In this document: one piece after another, positions 8,447 through 15,929 of the stretch
How the letters are laid out: every line of letters starts with the position of its first letter
Numbering within the stretch: position 1 is the first letter of the stretch
Source of the DNA: Halanaerobiales bacterium
GTDB lineage: Bacteria; Bacillota_F; Halanaerobiia; Halanaerobiales; DTU029
Direction of reading: 5' to 3'
NCBI GenBank assembly: GCA_016278415.1
Contig: JADQBV010000201.1
Span: 1-43,514, forward strand
Length of the DNA stretch: 43,514 nt
Program-made: the position numbers and the translations under genes
Notes under the pieces: generated by a model
Databases searched by the model: none
Told to the model about the DNA's origin: nothing
The model's input: only the letters and a program-made list of their open reading frames with translations

Positions 8447-8942
8447 AGATTATCACACTTAGCAAATATGAATAGTACAACTGTGGTTATTTTTATAGAT
8501 GCTATTGATGAAATACCCTATAAAGGTAGAAAATATGATTTAAATAATTTATGTGAAAAAATCAATTTATTCCAAAATATAAAGTTATGTGTTACATGCA
8601 AACAAAATGATTTGGATTGCTGAGGTTTACTCCGAAAAAAAATTGTCAGATAAAATTAATGATATTGATTTGTTAAGAGAATACTTAAATAAAAAGATTA
8701 ATAGAATGAGTGATAATAGCTCCGAGATTGCTAAAAGTGTTTTAATAACACTAGCAAAATGTATTATTGAAGAAGAAAATAAAGAAAGAAGTTTCTCAGG
8801 GAAAATAGATGAGGACATATTAAAAAAACAGTTGGGTTTATCTGTACTTGATCAGATTCCAAAAGAATTGTTTTCCTTTAATATATTAACAAAAGATGAA
8901 TTAGATAGTGGGTTAATAGTAGTTGGATTTTATTTTGAATAA
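8447..8942 (+). pseudogene. Fragment of a NACHT/STAND-like NTPase, frameshifted
   Basis: From 8447 one frame reads through a Walker B-like segment VVIFIDAIDEI and a following sensor-like strand KLCVTCKQND, then stops at TGA 8618-8620. The adjacent frame continues WIAEVYSEKKLSDK... to a TAA at 8940, ending GFYFE. Removing one T near 8611 joins the two into a continuous protein of about 165 residues. There is no Walker A, no start codon with a ribosome binding site, and the 5' side abuts the intron fragment. The DAIDEI Walker B and T-C-(K/R) strand are typical of NACHT-type STAND ATPases, including antiphage proteins. Family assignment is moderate; that it is non-functional is fairly sure. The 200 bases after it carry no gene. 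Confidence 0.45.
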
Positions 8943-9143
8943 ACAGAAGTATTTTTATCGAGTATTGTATCTGGAAGAAACAGCAGATGCAGCGAAAAGA
9001 TTTACCCGATGAGTATCTAAACTAGATGGAACCTGCTATTCTCCCCGTATTTTCCGGCCATTTCCATCTCTCCCCATATAAACAAAGAATTCAAAACTTC
9101 CTGACTTGGTCTTACGATAATATGCCATTTAAAACCCCTTTCT

Positions 9144-9743
9144 TTATAATATTCTAATAACCTCAATAGCCTTACCAATAATCTCGACCTCTCCATGATT
9201 AAGAAATTTAAGTTTATATTTAGGGTTTGCTGCTTCTAAGATATATTGATCTTCAGTAGAGTAGAGGTATCGTAAAATAACCCTATCTTCAAATTTAATT
9301 AAAGCAATATCTCCATCTTTTACTTCATCCTGCTTTTTAATAAATACTAGATCATTATCCTCTATGCCAGTATTAATCATGGAGTCATCCCTATTCATCC
9401 GTAGATAAAAATATTCACCTCCTTCCAGATCTTTCTCGGGAACCTTTTTATATCCAATAATATTATTTTGAACCAATAATGCCTGTCCACTAGTCATATA
9501 AAAAATTGGAACTAATTCAATTTTTTCGGGTTCTTCTTTTAACTCTTCCTCCCTGCCCAGTAAAAAATCTACACTAACTTCAAAAAAGTCAGCCAGGTCT
9601 TTAACTAGATTCATATTAGGTTTTCGGTAATTATTCTCATAATTAGAAAAGGCTGTCCTACCCCGGTCAAATCTATCTTCCAGATCAGCCAGAGTTAAGC
9701 CTTTACCTTTACGTAATTTTTTAAGTCTATCCCCAAAAGTCAT
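9144..9743 (-). CDS. Phage CI-like repressor: XRE HTH plus S24 peptidase-like domain
   Basis: A 199-residue repressor. Residues 1-62 form an XRE helix-turn-helix (FGDRLKKLRKGKGLTLADL...). Residues about 78-199 are an S24/LexA-like domain with a cleavage-like Ser85-Gly86 and the catalytic Ser121 in RDDSM. The position of the catalytic lysine, 37 residues after the serine as in E. coli LexA, is Arg158 (VILRYLY), so RecA-stimulated self-cleavage may be lost or altered. The ATG at 9743 follows AAAGGATGG on the minus strand; a longer reading upstream has no support. Its promoter overlaps a palindromic operator, and a short Cro-like gene diverges on the other side, the layout of a temperate phage immunity region. 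No other phage early genes remain nearby. Confidence 0.85.
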   Translation of the reverse strand: MTFGDRLKKLRKGKGLTLADLEDRFDRGRTAFSNYENNYRKPNMNLVKDLADFFEVSVDFLLGREEELKEEPEKIELVPIFYMTSGQALLVQNNIIGYKKVPEKDLEGGEYFYLRMNRDDSMINTGIEDNDLVFIKKQDEVKDGDIALIKFEDRVILRYLYSTEDQYILEAANPKYKLKFLNHGEVEIIGKAIEVIRIL

Positions 9744-9804
9744 ACCATCCCATCCTTTTAAAAAAATATAATATGTAACAAAAAGGAAACTTGTATCCAT
9801 TACT

Positions 9805-9833
9805 ATTATACACAATATTAGGAATAATGTTCA
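9805..9833 (-). promoter_or_regulatory. Promoter of the CI-like repressor
   Basis: On the minus strand: TGAACA (9833-9828), 17-base spacer, TATAAT (9810-9805). The -35 box lies inside the palindrome at 9824-9837, which suggests autoregulation. Confidence 0.6.
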
Positions 9834-9857
9834 TTATAAACCAAATAAATTTTTGGT
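9824..9857. promoter_or_regulatory. Two candidate operators between the CI-like and Cro-like genes
   Basis: ATAATG-TT-CATTAT (9824-9837) is a perfect inverted repeat over the repressor's -35 box. ACCAAA-N6-TTTGGT (9840-9857) is a second one just beyond it. Their different sequences suggest two regulators (for instance CI and Cro) or one true operator. Confidence 0.5.
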
Positions 9858-9874
9858 AAATGTTAATAAACTCC

Positions 9875-9904
9875 TTTATATTCTATAAAATGGTATATTA
9901 TAAT
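9875..9904 (+). promoter_or_regulatory. Possible rightward promoter for the Cro-like gene
   Basis: A perfect TATAAT (9899-9904) with a weak -35 TTTATA (9875-9880), 18 bases apart. It would place the start site about 35 bases before the Cro-like ATG. Confidence 0.4.
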
Positions 9905-9948
9905 CTTAATATACACAAAAATAGGATATTAGATTGGAGGTGAATTAG

Positions 9949-10130
9949 ATGCCTGAACCTAACAGGAAAATAAAAGCAGCCAGGGTTGAGTTGGGAAAGA
10001 CGCAGACAGATATGGCTGAAATACTGGGAATCTGTCCTAAGTCATATGTATCCAAAGAAAATAATGACAAAGACTTTACAGAAACAGAAATAAATAAGCA
10101 TTAAGTTATTTCGACCGAAAATATGAATGA
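9949..10130 (+). pseudogene. Cro-like XRE regulator, probably frameshifted near its end
   Basis: The ATG at 9949 has an excellent GGAGGTG six bases upstream. The 51 encoded residues, to TAA 10102-10104, form an XRE-type helix-turn-helix (KIKAARVELGKTQTDMAEILG, then SYVSKE). The reading ends at INKH, but the neighbouring frame continues LSYFDRKYE to TGA 10128-10130, a natural extension for a small phage HTH protein; a one-base shift at about 10100 would restore it. It faces the CI-like repressor across 200 bases and is probably the other half of the switch. The shorter product may still fold, so loss of function is not certain. Confidence 0.55.
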
Positions 10131-10268
10131 ATCAATATTGGATTACTGCAGTGGCATTATAAAAAAATATTAATAAAATGGAAAGGATATCTCAATATGT
10201 TATTGAATAATTAATATATGGGTAATTTGCAAATACTATTATCTAAGAGAAAAGGAGGCCGAGGACTA

Positions 10269-12788
10269 ATGTTATATAAAAAGACTGGATTTGAGTTTGG
10301 TCTTCCTGTAGATGTTTCTATTGATTCTTTGCCTGTCGAAAATACTTTCAGTAGGGATTTGAAAATAATCTGGGTATTGAGGGGTCAACTATCCCTGGAG
10401 TTGGAGGTCCCTACTGTAAATGAAAGTAATAAAAAACAAATTTTTCTGAAAGATAATAATATTTTTTTAATAAATAGTTTGATTCCTTACAAATTACTAA
10501 AAAAAGAACTTAATAGTGGAAAGGCCGAGTATTATGTAGTAACTATTAAAAATTCGGTCTGTCGTAAACATATCTCTGAATTTGACAATAAAATTTTCTA
10601 TATTACCAGGACTAATAGCGAAGAAGATAATTTAAAACAGCTAAGGTTAGAAGATATACGCTATCTTTTAGCAAATCTGATTAAGAATTATAAAGAAGAC
10701 TATATTATTCTGCAAAAGATTGAATTTATTATTCAGGAGATATTAAGGATTATTAGTGAAAATTTCTGTATAAATAATAAGAGGAATGATGACTTTTTTA
10801 ATAAATATTATAATGATATAATCTTTACCGTTTTATATGATCTAGATGATAAATATAGAGAAAAGATAAATTTAAAGGATCTTGCAGAAAAATATCATTA
10901 TAATACATCCTACATTTCTGAAAAGTTTAAAAAGATGCTCGGGTTAAACTTCAAAGACTACTTAGACCAACTTCGCTTATATGGAGTTATGCAGTCTTTA
11001 CTTTATACAAATAAAAATATCAGTCAAATTTCATTAGAAAATGGTTTTAGTAGTTTAAAGAGTTTTTATAGAGCATTTAATATTTATTACAATTATAGTC
11101 CTGTAGAATATAGAGATAATTTTGAAAAAATAAAAGATAAGATGATTATGAAGATGTATTCCAATGTAGGATTTCAGGACAATAAAGTTAATGAATATTT
11201 AAATAAGGATATATCATTTCAGGGTAATTCCGAAAAAAATATTGAAAAAGAAGTTATAGTTAATTGTAATGAAACTCACGGAAATTTCAGTAATGTATGG
11301 AGGAAAGTTATTAATATTGGAACTGCTTTCAGTATATTAGATTCAAATAAAAGAGCACAGATTGAAGAAATACAAAAAGACATTGGTTTTAAGTATCTTC
11401 GCTTTGAAGGTGTATTTAATGATGAAATGGAAGTTTGCTCAGGTGATAGTGTTGAAGACATCAATTATAGCTGGAAACTTGTAGATAAGGTCTTTGACTT
11501 TTTATTGAAAGTAAATTTAAAGCCATTTATATCTCTCAGTTTTATGCCTAAAATACTTGCCAGTAAGGATAAAACTATGTTCTACTACCAGGCTAATTTT
11601 TCTCCTCCTGTAAGTATGACCGCCTGGTTAAATCTTGTTCATGCCTTTATAATACATTTGATAAATAGATACGGTATAGGTGAAGTAAATCAATGGTATT
11701 TCCAGATCTGGACCGAGTTTTCCCATAATGGCTTTCACTGGGCGGGAACCGACGAAGAATATTTTCAGTTTTATGAAAAAACAGTTCAAAAAATTAAGGA
11801 CATATCTCAACAATTAAAGGTTGGACCTGCCTCCGAAAACTTTTTTCTTGGATTTACTAAATCCACTAATTTTTTGGAGTACTGTAGTAAAAAAGATCTC
11901 CCGGTGGATTTTTATAATCTCAATATATATCATAATTTGATACCAAAACGTGATAAGAATATAGATTTAAATGAATTTTATAGAATCAGTACACTTAATA
12001 GTGGTAAGTTCACATTTGAAGAAAAAGATCATAGTGTAATTACTAGTAAGAGAATGAAAGTACTTATTGATAATTACTATCCAGACTCTGAAATTATCGT
12101 CACACGCTGGAACTTTAGTTGGAATACAAAAGAGTATATCCATGATACAGTCTTTATGGCAGATTTCATTATTGATAATGTTCTCAAAATACAAAACTAT
12201 GTAGATGCTTTGGGCTATTTAACCCTATCTGATAATATTTCTGAGTGGCCTATAGATGAATCTCCTTTTTTCGGTGGAAGGGGTCTTATAAATACTGAGG
12301 GTATTAAAAAAGCAGCCTACTATGCCTTTATGTTTCTATCAAAGTTAGGCAGTAATATAGTTGATCAGGGCGAGAACTATATAATAACCAGGAATAATAA
12401 TGATATACAGATTCTTTTATATAATTATACTTATATTAATGAAAGTTATAAATATGCTGATTATAGTATGATTGATGAAAAAAATAGATATGATGTATTC
12501 ACAAAAAAGAAAAAAATAGATCTAGAGATTACTTTAAACCATTTAAAAGGAAAGTATAAAATTACACAGTATTATTTAAATAGAGAAACAGGATCAGCCT
12601 TTGATGAATGGGTTAAGATGGGCTCTCCATATGAACTAAACAATGAAGAAATACAGTACCTAAAATATAAATCCTATCCAGAGATGAGGGTTGATTATTT
12701 AGATTTAATGGGGGATATCCAATTGTCTTCTCAACTTGATGTGCATCACATTAAGCTAATAACACTAAAGAAAATGTATGAATTGTAA
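10269..12788 (+). CDS. AraC-family regulator fused to a catalytically degenerate GH39 domain
   Basis: An 839-residue regulator for the sugar island downstream. Residues about 1-120 look like a cupin-type AraC sensor, about 175-285 are two AraC helix-turn-helix units (LAEKYHYNTSYISEKFKK and ISLENGFSSLKSFYRAF), and about 340-839 is a GH39-like barrel with its C-terminal beta domain. The acid/base motif, WNEPN in the active GH39 enzyme at 22.6 kb, is here WTEFS (Glu483 kept, preceding Asn lost). The nucleophile motif TEWN is TRWN, with Arg613 in place of the glutamate. The barrel is therefore probably a ligand sensor rather than an enzyme. The ATG at 10269 follows AAAGGAGG (10250-10258); the in-frame ATG at 10218 lacks such a site. 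A terminator follows, so it is transcribed alone. Confidence 0.85.
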   Translation: MLYKKTGFEFGLPVDVSIDSLPVENTFSRDLKIIWVLRGQLSLELEVPTVNESNKKQIFLKDNNIFLINSLIPYKLLKKELNSGKAEYYVVTIKNSVCRKHISEFDNKIFYITRTNSEEDNLKQLRLEDIRYLLANLIKNYKEDYIILQKIEFIIQEILRIISENFCINNKRNDDFFNKYYNDIIFTVLYDLDDKYREKINLKDLAEKYHYNTSYISEKFKKMLGLNFKDYLDQLRLYGVMQSLLYTNKNISQISLENGFSSLKSFYRAFNIYYNYSPVEYRDNFEKIKDKMIMKMYSNVGFQDNKVNEYLNKDISFQGNSEKNIEKEVIVNCNETHGNFSNVWRKVINIGTAFSILDSNKRAQIEEIQKDIGFKYLRFEGVFNDEMEVCSGDSVEDINYSWKLVDKVFDFLLKVNLKPFISLSFMPKILASKDKTMFYYQANFSPPVSMTAWLNLVHAFIIHLINRYGIGEVNQWYFQIWTEFSHNGFHWAGTDEEYFQFYEKTVQKIKDISQQLKVGPASENFFLGFTKSTNFLEYCSKKDLPVDFYNLNIYHNLIPKRDKNIDLNEFYRISTLNSGKFTFEEKDHSVITSKRMKVLIDNYYPDSEIIVTRWNFSWNTKEYIHDTVFMADFIIDNVLKIQNYVDALGYLTLSDNISEWPIDESPFFGGRGLINTEGIKKAAYYAFMFLSKLGSNIVDQGENYIITRNNNDIQILLYNYTYINESYKYADYSMIDEKNRYDVFTKKKKIDLEITLNHLKGKYKITQYYLNRETGSAFDEWVKMGSPYELNNEEIQYLKYKSYPEMRVDYLDLMGDIQLSSQLDVHHIKLITLKKMYEL

Positions 12789-12837
12789 GATTAAATTGAT
12801 TAATTATAATAAAATATTAAGCATGTTGTATAAATCT

Positions 12838-12882
12838 AAGGAAACGAAATATTATGCTTTCGTTTCTTTGGGTTTTCTTTTT
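12838..12882 (+). terminator. Terminator after the AraC-GH39 regulator
   Basis: AAGGAAACGAAA (12838-12849) pairs with TTTCGTTTCTTT (12858-12869) around an 8-base loop, a 12-bp stem with one G-T pair, followed by a T-rich tract. Confidence 0.8.
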
Positions 12883-12905
12883 ACTTAATTTATTTAATAA
12901 AAACG

Positions 12906-12986
12906 GCTAAATGAATATCCTTTTTTTTGCAAAAAAAAAGAAAAGATAAAATTATTAAATTATTTTATAATAGTGTCAATGTTGGG
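12906..12986 (+). promoter_or_regulatory. Repeated promoter block, copy 1 (upstream of the carboxylesterase)
   Basis: This block is nearly the same as that at 14918-15000: GCTAAATGAA, a T-run then GCAAAA, AAAAGAAAAGATAAAA, TATTAAATTATTTTATAAT, and TGT...TTG. Here the T8-GC-A9 centre is an 18-bp palindrome. A perfect TATAAT sits at 12966-12971 but no -35 box is found 16-18 bases upstream, as expected for an activator-dependent promoter. The remaining 150 bases up to the esterase ATG form an untranslated leader with no clear reading frame. Confidence 0.55.
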
Positions 12987-13139
12987 AAAATGGTAGGAAT
13001 TAATCTACGATGTTGAATTATATTTCCAGACATTAAAATTATGGGAGAAAGGAGGTGAATCACCAGTATAAAATTACCGTTAATTAGTGCTTAAGTAATA
13101 AAATAATTAGGTGTAATTTAGTATGAGGAGGATAAAAAT

Positions 13140-14762
13140 ATGTCAAAAGAAGGAAAAATGTTAAAATCATTGATTACTATTATTATTTCTGGAGTTTTTT
13201 TGCTTTCAATAACTACAGCCTATGTTTTTGCTGCAGATTCCAATGTAGTAATAACCAGACCATCTGACCCTATAAAAGTTGATGGTGGTGAAATAGTCGG
13301 CATCTCGTCTGCTGATGGGGAAGTTACAATATATAAAGGTATACCATTTGCTGCACCACCTGTTGGAAACCTAAGATGGAAAGAACCACAACCAGTAGTT
13401 CCCTGGGATGGAATTCTCGATTGTAAAGATTATGCAAATTATGCTTACCAGGCTAAAGCAAAAACCATGGGGCCATATACAACAGAATTTAGACCTGAAA
13501 CAGATAAAGACCCCTCTGAAGATTGCCTGTATCTTAACGTCTGGACAAAAAAAATATCTACAGAAAAACGCCCTGTTATTGTCTACATACATGGTGGGGG
13601 TAATACAACTGGATATGCAGGTAGCTTTGTTTATGAAGGGGAAAATATCGCAAGAAAAGATGTTGTTTATGTAAGTATCGCCTATAGACTGGGTATATGG
13701 GGCTTTATGGCACATCCTGAGTTGTCAGCTGAATCACCCTATGGCGTGTCAGGGAATTATGGTATATTAGATCAGATTGCTGCTTTAAAATGGGTTAAAA
13801 ATAATATAGCTAAATTTGGTGGAGATCCTGATAACATAACAGTGGTAGGACAATCAGCAGGAGCACTGGATATCCAGGCTCTTATTATATCGCCTATGTC
13901 TAAAGGTCTCTTTAAGAACGCAGTTACGATGAGTTATAACATTATAACCGACAAAATGCAGCCCTTAGCAGAAAAAGAAGCTGAAACAGCAGAACAATTT
14001 AAAGGTAAAACTTTAGCCGAATTACGTCCAATGTCATCTGAGGAATTACTGAATTATAGATATTCATCTAATTTGGTTCTAGATGGAAAGGTATTACCAA
14101 ACAATATGCTTGACGCATATAAAACAGGATCTGCAAACGATGTTAACCTTATTACAGGTGTGGTTAGTCAAGATGCTGTATTATTTTCATTCTTACCTAA
14201 AAGTGACAATATACCATTTTATATGCCGATGACTGCTGTATCAAAGGAAGACTATATCTCAATTGTAAAAAAGGTTTTTGGTAATCTGGCTGACAAAGCC
14301 CTTGAAGTATATCCTGCAAATTCGTTCGAATGTATAGATAAATACAATCAAATAAATCAAGATGCCACAATAGCTTTGCAGAATTTTGTTGGCAAAGCGA
14401 GGGAACTTAAATCAAATAAACCAACATATATTTATAAATTTACTCATTTGATGCCTGGTCCTGAATCATTAGCAAATGGGGTATTTCATACCTCAGATGT
14501 TCCATACTGGATGAATAATTTTTCTCCTGTTAAAGCTGATTACTGGGCTGGTATAGATTATAAGATTGGTGACAAAATGTCATCATATCTTGTGAATTTT
14601 GCAAAAACAGGGAATCCAAATGGACCTGACCTTCCAAAATGGGATTCATACAATAGTGCAGAAATATCATATCTGGAAATTGGAGACCCATTTACTACTG
14701 TTAAATTCAGCAAGGAAAAATATGAGTTCTGGCAAGAATACTATAAAACTATAGGTTTATAA
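13140..14762 (+). CDS. Secreted type-B carboxylesterase
   Basis: A 540-residue alpha/beta-hydrolase of the carboxylesterase type-B family. Residues 1-31 are a Sec signal peptide (charged start, hydrophobic core, VFA-AD cleavage), so it acts outside the membrane. Family motifs are FAAPPVGNLRW, SEDCLYLNVW, the oxyanion-hole HGGG, NYGILDQIAALKWV, and the nucleophile elbow GQSAG with Ser239. The acidic residue of the triad, usually Glu, seems to be Asp here (SQDAVLF), and the histidine lies in FHTSDVPYW. AGGAGG at 13127-13132 sets the start. It lies between the regulator and the glycosidases, each side closed by a terminator. By context it may remove acyl or methyl esters from the glycan or its uronic acids (inference). 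Confidence 0.88.
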   Translation: MSKEGKMLKSLITIIISGVFLLSITTAYVFAADSNVVITRPSDPIKVDGGEIVGISSADGEVTIYKGIPFAAPPVGNLRWKEPQPVVPWDGILDCKDYANYAYQAKAKTMGPYTTEFRPETDKDPSEDCLYLNVWTKKISTEKRPVIVYIHGGGNTTGYAGSFVYEGENIARKDVVYVSIAYRLGIWGFMAHPELSAESPYGVSGNYGILDQIAALKWVKNNIAKFGGDPDNITVVGQSAGALDIQALIISPMSKGLFKNAVTMSYNIITDKMQPLAEKEAETAEQFKGKTLAELRPMSSEELLNYRYSSNLVLDGKVLPNNMLDAYKTGSANDVNLITGVVSQDAVLFSFLPKSDNIPFYMPMTAVSKEDYISIVKKVFGNLADKALEVYPANSFECIDKYNQINQDATIALQNFVGKARELKSNKPTYIYKFTHLMPGPESLANGVFHTSDVPYWMNNFSPVKADYWAGIDYKIGDKMSSYLVNFAKTGNPNGPDLPKWDSYNSAEISYLEIGDPFTTVKFSKEKYEFWQEYYKTIGL

Positions 14763-14844
14763 GCAGGGGAAGTATATGTTTAGTAATATTAGTTGAACCA
14801 GGAACTTTGAAGAAACCGTGTATTTAATTTGTATTACATTGAAG

Positions 14845-14892
14845 AACCCAAAAAAACGCAATATATAGTTATCGTTTTTTTGGGTTTTGTTT
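14845..14892 (+). terminator. Terminator after the carboxylesterase
   Basis: A 14-bp perfect stem, AACCCAAAAAAACG (14845-14858) with CGTTTTTTTGGGTT (14873-14886), 14-base loop, then TTGTTTTC. The A-run on the 5' arm could allow function in both directions. Confidence 0.8.
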
Positions 14893-14917
14893 TCTTATAT
14901 AATTATTTTTCTAAAGT

Positions 14918-15000
14918 GCTAAATGAAAATGATTTTTTTGCAAAAGAAAAGAAAAGATAAAAATATTAAATTATTTTATAATTGTATTAACATTGAGAGA
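14918..15000 (+). promoter_or_regulatory. Repeated promoter block, copy 2 (upstream of the HAD-GH3-ABC operon)
   Basis: Second copy of the block at 12906-12986, with TTTTGCAAAA (a perfect palindrome, about 14936-14945) 30-odd bases upstream of TATAAT (14977-14982) and no matching -35 box. The two copies probably bind the same regulator, most simply the AraC-GH39 protein encoded upstream (inference). Confidence 0.55.
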
Positions 15001-15059
15001 TTGGATTCATAAAAGATATATATATGTATCTTTAATATTGTATAAAAGTAGGTTTGATA

Positions 15060-15929
15060 ATGAAAGCAAGTCTAAATACTTATAAAAAAGAAAAAGATTT
15101 TTTGGTTTGTATAGACTCTGATGGTTCTGCAATCGATACTATGACAGAGAAACACAAAAGGTGTTTTGGACCGCAAACTGTAGAAACTTGGAATCTCTAC
15201 AATATAGAAAAGGAATTCTTAAAAACCTGGAATTGGGTTAATCTTTATTCTAATACTCGTGGAATTAACCGCTTTAAAGGACTTATCAGGACTTTTGAAG
15301 TACTTGCTGATAAAGGTTTTGATGTTCCAGATATAATTGGCTTAAAAGATTGGACTAAAAATGCTTCAGAGCTGTCAAATGATTCTTTATTAAAAGAAAT
15401 TGAGATAAAAGAAGAAAGTAGAGACCTGTGCCTGGCTTTACAATGGAGTCAGGAAGTTAATGAGAGAATCTCTAAATTAGGGAAAGCAGACAAGAAGGTT
15501 TTTGCCGAGGTTAAAAATACCCTGGAGCATATCTCCATAAAAGCAGATGTTGTAGTTGTATCTTCGGCTAATTATGAGGCTCTTCTTGATGAATGGCATT
15601 ATTATGGACTTTTCTCATATGTTAAAGAAATACTGGGACAGGAATCGGGGTCAAAAGCCTATAATATTTCTCGTCTGAAAAAAATTGGTTATAAAGAAAA
15701 CCATATTTTAATGATCGGCGATGCACCCGGGGATATCGCTGCCGCAAGGTCTAATGATGTAATGTTTTATCCCATTATACCTCAAAAGGAAAACCAATCC
15801 TGGAGTAGATTAAACGAAAAATATCTTTTACTCTTTTTTGAATTAAATTATCAGGGAGAGTATCAGAATAAGCTTATTGAGGAATTTGAGTTATACTTAA
15901 ACGAAGAAAGTGAGGATATAGGATGGTAG
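15060..15929 (+). CDS. HAD-superfamily hydrolase
   Basis: A 289-residue HAD hydrolase. Motif I is CIDSDGSAID (the nucleophile Asp and the +2 Asp, with Ser in place of the usual Thr), motif II is the serine in VVVSSAN, motif III a lysine after GSKAYN, and motif IV IGDAPGD. A large cap region (about 35-170) sits between motifs I and II, as in phosphatases acting on small phosphorylated metabolites. The ATG at 15060 is preferred over TTG at 15054. Its end overlaps the GH3 gene by 7 bases, which ties it to sugar use; it may dephosphorylate a sugar phosphate or relieve sugar-phosphate stress. The substrate is unknown. Confidence 0.8.
   Translation: MKASLNTYKKEKDFLVCIDSDGSAIDTMTEKHKRCFGPQTVETWNLYNIEKEFLKTWNWVNLYSNTRGINRFKGLIRTFEVLADKGFDVPDIIGLKDWTKNASELSNDSLLKEIEIKEESRDLCLALQWSQEVNERISKLGKADKKVFAEVKNTLEHISIKADVVVVSSANYEALLDEWHYYGLFSYVKEILGQESGSKAYNISRLKKIGYKENHILMIGDAPGDIAAARSNDVMFYPIIPQKENQSWSRLNEKYLLLFFELNYQGEYQNKLIEEFELYLNEESEDIGW

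Noticed and set aside
8943..9143. Possible transposase tail (YFYRVLYLEETADAAKRFTR in one frame) after the NTPase fragment
   Set aside because: Only about 20 codons with stops on both sides and no inverted repeats; too little to name a family.
13408..13674. An 88-codon plus-strand frame inside the carboxylesterase
   Set aside because: Shadow frame of a well-supported gene with catalytic motifs; no ribosome binding site.
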